The notes under the pieces were generated by a model that saw nothing but the letters and a program-made list of their open reading frames with translations, was not told the DNA's origin and ran no database searches. Shown here in pieces: positions 6,759 to 11,277 of a stretch of 11,277 nt of DNA. This DNA is from JBHIBR01 sp046759145 [NCBI: Nitrospinota bacterium]. Its GTDB lineage: Bacteria; UBA8248. The position numbers and the translations under genes were made by a program. The stretch is taken from NCBI GenBank assembly GCA_046759145.1, contig JBHIBR010000024.1:1-11277 (forward strand). The letters run 5' to 3'. Within the stretch, counting starts at the first letter, position 1. Every line of letters begins with the position of its first letter.

Positions 6759-6971
6759 GCGCTGCCCCACAACCTGCTCTATCTGGCCACGCTCGGACGG
6801 CTGCACGCCCAACGCGCGCTCGGTCGTGTGCGGGGGCACCTCATCAAACGCGCCGCATGGGTTGTCCACCGCCGCCGTACGCTGCGGATGGCGGAGTCGG
6901 CGAGAGCACCCACCTCATGGGGAGCGGCAACGGGCCCAAGGCGAGCCTTGGCTGCGGGGCCAGGGGCTTGA
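6759..6971 (+). pseudogene. possible transposase C-terminal remnant (IS1380-like?), very tentative
   Basis: The frame from 6759 to the TGA at 6969-6971 has no start codon but encodes a basic, helical stretch: LPHNLLYLATLGRLHAQ, then GRVRGHLIKRAAWVVHRRRT and LRMAE. This pattern (a YNLL-like helix, then RxxLIKxAAxVVxxxRxLRxxxAE) recalls the C-terminal tail of IS1380-type DDE transposases. No catalytic DDE residues, inverted repeats or target duplications are visible, so at most it is a decayed fragment. It could equally be chance open frame in GC-rich intergenic DNA. Confidence 0.2.
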
Positions 6972-6996
6972 CAGCGAGGAAGGCCAATGGTAGAAA
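6968..6996 (+). promoter_or_regulatory. sigma-70-type promoter for the ABC importer operon
   Basis: TTGACA (6968-6973) is a perfect -35 hexamer. A 17-bp spacer leads to TAGAAA (6991-6996), which matches four of six -10 positions and sits at the start of an AT-rich patch unusual for this sequence. Transcription would start near 7003, giving a leader of about 220 nt before the binding-protein gene. Confidence 0.65.
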
Positions 6997-7002
6997 TTTC
7001 CA

Positions 7003-7224
7003 ACTTACTCAGGGGGTTTAGGAACTTCAACTGGCGAGGAACCTTTCACCGCAACATGCGAGCGGCTAAGCTGCGAGCGGCCGGTCAGTGGGGCGGAAGG
7101 GGAGGGTCGGTGAGTAATTCCGAAAAGAGCGATCGTGCGGCCATCGCATCGCCAAGGGGCGGGATGTCCGTAAGAGAGGCGGGGGCCGCGGCCCAAACCC
7201 CCAGGGGGTGAGGAGGAGAAGGCC
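7003..7224 (+). promoter_or_regulatory. long 5' leader of the ABC operon with direct repeat and palindromes
   Basis: The region between the proposed transcription start and the first gene has no convincing coding frame. It holds a 10-bp direct repeat TGCGAGCGGC at 7057-7066 and 7072-7081 (period 15 bp), a GCGAT/ATCGC hairpin candidate (7129-7147), and a perfect 12-bp palindrome GGGCCGCGGCCC (7183-7194). CCCCCAGGGGG (7198-7208) lies directly before the Shine-Dalgarno GAGGAGGAG (7210-7218), which is 6 nt from the ATG. The G-rich and C-rich blocks could pair alternatively and control access to the ribosome-binding site. I see no TPP, SAM or cobalamin riboswitch consensus. Confidence 0.4.
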
Positions 7225-8271
7225 ATGATGCAAGAGATGAGGAAAACCAGGTGGCAGCCAGCTCTCATCGGTCTGCTGGCCTTCGCGCTCGGGATAGCGT
7301 TGGCCCTCATCCCGGCGGGTCGGTCGGAGGCCGCGCTCAAGAGGATCATCATCACCCAGGCGGTCGAAAGCCTGGCCTTCGTCTCCAACTACGTGGCCCG
7401 CGCCAACGGCTACTTCGCCGACGAGGGCCTGGCCGTCGACGTCATCTCCACCAAGGGCGGTGGCCCGGACATCAAGGCCAACCTCGCGGGCAAGGCGGAG
7501 TTCTCCATCGCGGCGGGCACCTATCAGATCAACGCCGTCAAGGCCGGCGGCAGGCTCATCGCGGTGATGAGCTGCCTCAAACGCAGCATCGTGAACGCCG
7601 CCATCCGCAAAGACGTGGCCAAGCGCCTGGGCATCACCGCGAACACGCCGTTCAAAGAAAAGCTGAAGAAAATGAAGGGCCTCACCCTGGGGGCCACCCG
7701 CCCGGGCGCGCTGACCTACAATCAGGGCGAGTATTGGATCCGCAAGGCGGGATACACGCCGCAGAAGGAGGTCAAGCTCATCGGCGCGGGCGCAGGCCCC
7801 GTCCTCGTCGCCGCGCTCGAGCGCGGGAAGATCCACGTCGCCATCCAGACCATCCCGGTGCCCGAGACGGCCATCTTCCGCGGCGGGGCCATCCCCTTCA
7901 TCACGAACTCCGCCGGCGAGGACCCGGACTTGGACGAGTTCATGATGGAGGTCCTGTTGGTGCGGCCCGACTACGCCAAGAAGAACCCCGAGACCGTCCG
8001 CAAGGTGATCCGGGCGCTCCTTCGGGCCAACAAGTGGATCTCCGAGCACTCGGCCGAGGAGATCCGCAAGAGGATCCAGATCTACTTCGCCAAGACGGAC
8101 GCGAGGCTCCTGCGGGTCAGCATTCAAGCTGTCAAGAAGTCCGTCTCGCTCGACGGCAAGATCACCCAACGGGCGGTTGACATCACGCAGAACATGATGA
8201 TCGGGGCCGGCAAGATCAAGAAGCCGTTCCCGCGCAGCGTGCTCGTTTCTGACGACTACCTGCCGCGCTAG
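7225..8271 (+). CDS. NitT/TauT-family ABC importer, substrate-binding protein (NMT1/THI5-like)
   Basis: This 348-aa exported protein would capture a small solute in the periplasm and deliver it to the permease encoded downstream. A signal peptide is evident: basic RKTR at 6-9, hydrophobic core at about 13-31, and likely cleavage after the small-residue segment SEA (35-37). The mature part shows the NMT1/SsuA-like opening (ITQAVESLAFVSNYVARANGYFADEGLAVDV), KGGGPDIKANLAGKAEFSIA, and the second-lobe LGATRPGALTYNQGEYWIRKAGY. LDEFMMEVLLVRPDYAKKNPETVRKVIRALLRANKW is typical of NitT/TauT binding proteins. Relatives bind sulfonates, nitrate, pyrimidine precursors, riboflavin or aromatic acids; the residues visible here do not single out a ligand. 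A second ATG directly follows the first. The gene is first in the operon, with a strong Shine-Dalgarno. Confidence 0.9.
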   Translation: MMQEMRKTRWQPALIGLLAFALGIALALIPAGRSEAALKRIIITQAVESLAFVSNYVARANGYFADEGLAVDVISTKGGGPDIKANLAGKAEFSIAAGTYQINAVKAGGRLIAVMSCLKRSIVNAAIRKDVAKRLGITANTPFKEKLKKMKGLTLGATRPGALTYNQGEYWIRKAGYTPQKEVKLIGAGAGPVLVAALERGKIHVAIQTIPVPETAIFRGGAIPFITNSAGEDPDLDEFMMEVLLVRPDYAKKNPETVRKVIRALLRANKWISEHSAEEIRKRIQIYFAKTDARLLRVSIQAVKKSVSLDGKITQRAVDITQNMMIGAGKIKKPFPRSVLVSDDYLPR

Positions 8272-8295
8272 GCGGGTCGAAAAGGGAGATCGCTT

Positions 8296-8335
8296 GGCCC
8301 GCCTCCCGTCCGGTTCACCGGCCGGGAGGCGGGCC
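8296..8335 (+). terminator. strong hairpin between binding-protein and ATPase genes (partial terminator or mRNA stabiliser)
   Basis: GGCCCGCCTCCCG (8296-8308) pairs perfectly with CGGGAGGCGGGCC (8323-8335), a 13-bp stem. The intervening bases form a further CCGG/CCGG stem (8310-8313 with 8318-8321) capped by TTCA. Only a weak T-containing tail (GTTGTT) follows, so complete termination is unlikely. Its position 24 nt after the binding-protein stop fits a stem that protects or truncates the transcript so that binding protein is made in excess of ATPase and permease. Confidence 0.7.
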
Positions 8336-8411
8336 GTTGTTCCGATTCCGGCTCATTGGCCGGGAGGGGCGCGCGCAAAGGCCCCTCACCGGCGAGGGAG
8401 ATTCCCCCCCC

Positions 8412-9233
8412 GTGCCGAGCATCCTCTCCGTCCGAAACCTCCACAAGGAGTTCTCCTCCCGGGGGAGCCGGGTCCTTGCCGTGAAAGACCTGAACCTCGA
8501 CATCGAAGAGGGGGAATTTCTCACCATCGTGGGGCCGAGCGGCTGCGGGAAGTCCACCCTCCTCAACGCGATCGTGGGCATCGTCAGGCCGACTTCGGGC
8601 GCGATCACTTACCGGGGCAGGCCGCTCCATGGAATCAACAGCGAGATCGGCTACATCCCGCAGGCGGACCTCTTATTTTCCTGGCGCACCCTTCTCAAGA
8701 ACGTCGCTTTCCCCCTGGAGGTCCGCGGCCACGCGACGAAGGAACGCTACGAGAAAGCCCGCGAGTACATCCGGCGCGTAGGGCTCGCCGGTTTCGAGAA
8801 CCACTACCCCCACGAGCTTTCGGGCGGCATGCGCCAGCGGGCCAACATCATCCGCACCCTGATCTATGACCCCGAACTCATCCTCATGGACGAGCCCTTC
8901 GGGCCGCTCGACGCCCAAACGCGAATCATCCTCCAGGACCAGCTCCTGCGGCTCTGGGAGGAGGCCCGCAAGACGGTCATATTCATCACCCATGACCTCG
9001 TCGAGGCCATCGCCCTGGCCGACCGTGTCGTCGTCATGACGAGCCGCCCGGGCACGGTCAAGAGCACCAGCCGGATCGACATCCCGCGCCCCCGCGACGT
9101 CTTCCGCATCCACAGGCAAGAAGGCTTCCGCGCCGCCTTCGACAAGCTGTGGGAAGAGCTGCGCGAGGAAGTCCAGCGCAGCGAGGAATGGTTGCAAGGG
9201 GGGAACAGTTCCCGGAACGGCGACAGACTGTGA
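8412..9233 (+). CDS. NitT/TauT-family ABC importer, ATP-binding protein
   Basis: This 273-aa cytoplasmic ATPase energises the importer. All nucleotide-binding motifs are intact: Walker A GPSGCGKST (41-49), Q-loop Gln84 in YIPQADLL, ABC signature LSGGMRQR (136-143), Walker B ILMDEPFGPLD (157-167) with catalytic Glu161, and the switch His194 in FITHDLVEA. The PQADLLFSWRTLLKNVAFPLE segment and the GRP...RDVFRIHRQEGF C-terminus are characteristic of the SsuB/TauB/NrtD group. The GTG at 8412-8414 is chosen because the family normally begins just before SILSVRNLHKEF; GAGGGAG lies 11 nt upstream. A TTG in frame at 8337 would place the start at the base of the preceding hairpin and is less likely. 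The permease gene follows after 16 nt. Confidence 0.93.
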   Translation: MPSILSVRNLHKEFSSRGSRVLAVKDLNLDIEEGEFLTIVGPSGCGKSTLLNAIVGIVRPTSGAITYRGRPLHGINSEIGYIPQADLLFSWRTLLKNVAFPLEVRGHATKERYEKAREYIRRVGLAGFENHYPHELSGGMRQRANIIRTLIYDPELILMDEPFGPLDAQTRIILQDQLLRLWEEARKTVIFITHDLVEAIALADRVVVMTSRPGTVKSTSRIDIPRPRDVFRIHRQEGFRAAFDKLWEELREEVQRSEEWLQGGNSSRNGDRL

Positions 9234-9249
9234 AGGGAGGGACCGTAGC

Positions 9250-10314
9250 GTGTCATGGGTGAACGCCTTGCGCCGTATCCCGGCGGCCGTCCCCCTCCGG
9301 CGGTCCCTCTCGCGGACCGTGGCCATTCTCTTGACGATCCCCCTGCCCGGCGTCCCTCAACTCTTGCGGGGCGAGTACCTCAAGGGCGGCCTCCTGCTGT
9401 CCCTCACGGCATTCGGCTACTGGCTCTGCTCGGTGACGGGGATGTTCTTCCACGCCCTGGCGTTGGCCGACGTCGCCCTCACCCGGCCGGGCCGCTTCAT
9501 CAAGAGCGCCCGGCTGCGGATGCTGACCTACCGGGTGTCCTTCGCCCTCGGCTTCCTGGCCATGTGGGAGGCGAGCGCATGGGAGACTGGGCCCAAGAAG
9601 TGGCTCTGCGTAGATCCCTTCTGGTTTAGCTCGCCCGTCCGCATCCTAGACTACTTGGTGGAGGTCTCGCGCAGCGGCACGATCTTCTGGGACACCTGGA
9701 CAACGATGTATGAAGCCTTCCTCGGCTACGTCATCGGAGCGGTGCTCGGGATCGCTGCTGGCTTCGTGCTGGCGCGCCTGGAGACGTTGGCCCAGATCCT
9801 CGACCCCTTCATCATCGCCGTGAACGGCATCCCCCGCGTGGCCATGGCGCCCATCCTGATCATCTGGTTCGGCATCGGGCTGGAGTCGAAGGTCGTCCTG
9901 GCCGTGAGCCTGGTGATGTTCCTGACCTTCATGAACACCTATGCGGGCCTCCGGGGGGTGGACCCGGGGCTCAAGAACCTGGCGCGGGTCATGGGCGCCA
10001 ACGAGATGCAGCTCCTCTGGAAGGTCACCCTGCCGGCGGCCATGCCCTGGATTCTGACAGGGCTCAAGATCGGCGTCCCCTTCGCCATCATCGGGGCCAT
10101 CCTCGGGGAGTTCATGGCGGCGAGCAGTGGGCTCGGCTTCATGATCCAGCACGCGAGCAACCTGTTTAACATCGCGGGCTCCTTCGCGGGGCTCGTCCTG
10201 CTCATGTTCATCGTGCTCCTCGCCAACGCCGCCGTGAACCGACTCGAGCGGCACCTCCTGCGCTGGCGGCCGAAAGAGGAGCCGGCCGGCGCTGAGAGCA
10301 CGGAGGTCTATTAG
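9250..10314 (+). CDS. NitT/TauT-family ABC importer permease with extra N-terminal membrane domain
   Basis: This 354-aa inner-membrane protein forms the transport channel. The conventional permease begins near residue 95 (first helix SFALGFLAMWEASAW) and continues with a BPD_transp_1 domain at about 150-335. The EAA-like cytoplasmic loop that docks on the ATPase is clear: NLARVMGANEMQLLWKVTLP and AAMPWILTGLKIG (243-274). Before it stand about 95 residues not usual for SsuC/TauC-type permeases: ILLTIPLPGVPQLLRGEYLKGGLLL (26-50), a second hydrophobic stretch WLCSVTGMFFHALALADVALTRP (58-80), and a basic linker. The PGxxQ...G.Y.KGGLL pattern resembles small TM2-like membrane domains. The start is GTG at 9250-9252, with GGGAGGG about 8 nt upstream. 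The protein ends with a charged cytoplasmic tail. Confidence 0.92.
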   Translation: MSWVNALRRIPAAVPLRRSLSRTVAILLTIPLPGVPQLLRGEYLKGGLLLSLTAFGYWLCSVTGMFFHALALADVALTRPGRFIKSARLRMLTYRVSFALGFLAMWEASAWETGPKKWLCVDPFWFSSPVRILDYLVEVSRSGTIFWDTWTTMYEAFLGYVIGAVLGIAAGFVLARLETLAQILDPFIIAVNGIPRVAMAPILIIWFGIGLESKVVLAVSLVMFLTFMNTYAGLRGVDPGLKNLARVMGANEMQLLWKVTLPAAMPWILTGLKIGVPFAIIGAILGEFMAASSGLGFMIQHASNLFNIAGSFAGLVLLMFIVLLANAAVNRLERHLLRWRPKEEPAGAESTEVY

Positions 10315-10327
10315 CCCCCGGCGGCCG

Positions 10328-10351
10328 AACCCCCCCCCAGACGGAGGGGTT
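10328..10351. terminator. possible terminator in the convergent gap
   Basis: The 94-nt gap between the permease stop and the gpmI stop contains AACCCC (10328-10333) pairing with GGGGTT (10346-10351) across a C-rich loop. The T/A ends are short, so efficiency is doubtful. Its place between two converging genes supports a termination role for one or both strands. Confidence 0.4.
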
Positions 10352-10408
10352 GAGGCAACGGCCCATCCTGGCGCATCGGAATCGGCGCTAGGGGGGGTAG
10401 CCCGACCT

Positions 10409-11277
10409 TCAGGCGAGCCGCAAATCCCGCCCCGTCATCTCGGGGGGCTGAGGGATCCCCAGGAGGCCGAGGAGGGTGGGAGAGACGTCGCAGAGGGCCC
10501 CTCCCGGGCGGAGTTTTCCACGGAAACCCGGCGCCAGGAGGAAGCAGGGGGTGGGGTTTGTGGTGTGGGCGGTGTGGGGCCCCTCCGTCTCGGGGTCCCA
10601 CATCTGCTCGGCGTTTCCGTGGTCGGCGGTGACGAGGGCCGCTCCCCCCTTCTCCTCCAGGAGAGATAAGACCCGCCCCAGGCAACCATCCACCGTCTCG
10701 ACCGCCCGGACCGCCGCCTCCAGCACGCCGGTGTGGCCCACCATGTCGGGGTTGGCGAAGTTGAGGATGATGGCGTCGTCTCCTCCCTCCCGGATGGCCC
10801 TGAGGACCTCTTCGGTCACCTCGGGGGCGCTCATCTCGGGCTTCAGATCGTAGGTGGCCACCCTGGGCGAGGGGACGAGGACCCGGCGCTCGCCCGGGAA
10901 CTCGTGGTCTTCGCCCCCGTTGAAGAAGAAGGTGACGTGGGGGTACTTCTCGGTCTCGGCGATCCGGAGGTTCGTGAGGCCCGCCTCCGCGAGGACCTGG
11001 CCGAAGACGCCCTGGAGGCGGACCGGCGGGAAAGCGACGGGAAAGGTCCAGTCCTCGTGGTAGCTCGTCATGCAGGCGTAGCGCACCCGGGGGAAACGGG
11101 GCCGGGGGAACTCATTGAAATCCTCCTCCGTGAGGGCGCGGGTGATCTGGCGCGCGCGGTCCGCCCGGAAGTTGAAACAGAAAAGCCCGTCGCCCTCGCG
11201 GATCAGGCCGGCCGGCTCCCCCTCGGGGGCGATGACGGTGGGCGCAACGAACTCGTCGGTCACCCCCTCCTCATAGG
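10409..11277 (-). CDS. gpmI: 2,3-bisphosphoglycerate-independent phosphoglycerate mutase, 5' end cut by window edge
   Basis: This enzyme interconverts 3- and 2-phosphoglycerate through a phosphoserine intermediate and needs two divalent metals (usually Mn). The visible part is about the C-terminal 290 residues of a protein normally near 510. It starts inside the phosphotransferase insert with TDEFV.P and [15 protein letters not shown], continues with the [13 protein letters not shown] segment and [15 protein letters not shown], then returns to the alkaline-phosphatase-like fold with the metal ligands in NPDMVGHTG (about 10735-10760), [11 protein letters not shown] (about 10600-10633) and [10 protein letters not shown]. 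All expected Asp and His ligands of these motifs are present, so this half looks functional. The catalytic Ser would lie outside the window. It converges on the ABC operon and is unlikely to be co-regulated with it. Confidence 0.95.
   Translation of the reverse strand, partial: YEEGVTDEFVAPTVIAPEGEPAGLIREGDGLFCFNFRADRARQITRALTEEDFNEFPRPRFPRVRYACMTSYHEDWTFPVAFPPVRLQGVFGQVLAEAGLTNLRIAETEKYPHVTFFFNGGEDHEFPGERRVLVPSPRVATYDLKPEMSAPEVTEEVLRAIREGGDDAIILNFANPDMVGHTGVLEAAVRAVETVDGCLGRVLSLLEEKGGAALVTADHGNAEQMWDPETEGPHTAHTTNPTPCFLLAPGFRGKLRPGGALCDVSPTLLGLLGIPQPPEMTGRDLRLA

Noticed and set aside
6660-6869. Extending the DinB-like protein upstream by 70 residues
   Set aside because: The added residues are Arg/Gly-rich without family similarity. 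GAGGAG six bases before the ATG at 6659 is convincing.
7003-7224. TPP riboswitch, considered because the binding protein belongs to the NMT1/THI5-like group
   Set aside because: The conserved CTGAGA and ACCTGAT-type elements of the thi box are absent.
6660-7224. tRNA or other structured RNA gene in the 565-nt divergent gap
   Set aside because: No GTTCRANNC T-loop with a matching acceptor stem, and no rRNA-like segment, was found on either strand.
7066-8169. A 367-codon minus-strand frame opposite the substrate-binding protein gene
   Set aside because: The sense frame is an unmistakable exported binding protein. The antisense translation is repetitive in Asp, Gly, Leu and Val, as expected of a shadow frame.
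8337-8411. TTG start for the ABC ATPase
   Set aside because: It would add 25 residues not typical of the family and would sit at the foot of the intergenic hairpin. GTG at 8412 fits homologous starts.

Overview
The window is about 11.3 kb of very GC-rich bacterial chromosome. It is densely packed, with short intergenic gaps and many GTG starts. I see no tRNA, rRNA, CRISPR array or intact mobile element. The gene set (periplasmic two-PDZ HtrA protease, NitT/TauT-type ABC importer, ATP-type phosphofructokinase, cofactor-independent phosphoglycerate mutase) fits an environmental, probably diderm bacterium. A more exact placement cannot be made from sequence reading alone. The diadenylate cyclase has an architecture I associate with archaeal CdaZ/DacZ proteins, which is unusual for a bacterium.

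Left block (1-6659, all minus strand, read right to left): a DinB-like four-helix protein; an 85-aa membrane protein whose ATG overlaps the preceding stop; a radical SAM protein with a CxxxCxxC cluster motif; a secreted DegP/HtrA serine protease; a c-di-AMP cyclase with an N-terminal pyruvate-kinase-C-like domain; a 39-aa single-pass membrane micro-protein; a class I SAM methyltransferase; and 6-phosphofructokinase, which runs off the left edge. Start-stop overlaps and gaps of 15-75 nt suggest two or more co-transcribed units. The 169-nt gap before htrA probably holds its own promoter. If co-transcribed, htrA, cdaZ, the micro-protein, the methyltransferase and pfkA would link envelope proteolysis, c-di-AMP synthesis and glycolysis.

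Middle (6660-7224): a 565-nt divergent region. It holds a possible transposase C-terminal remnant, a good sigma-70-type promoter (TTGACA, 17 bp, TAGAAA) facing right, a weaker leftward promoter candidate, and a leader of about 220 nt with a 10-bp direct repeat and GC-rich palindromes but no riboswitch class I recognise.

Right block (7225-10314, plus strand): a three-gene NitT/TauT-family ABC importer of substrate-binding protein, ATPase and permease. A very strong hairpin lies between the binding-protein and ATPase genes. The permease carries about 95 extra N-terminal residues that look like a PGxxQ...KGG two-helix membrane domain. Downstream and convergent is gpmI (minus strand), cut by the right edge; a short 94-nt gap with a hairpin separates the two transcription units.
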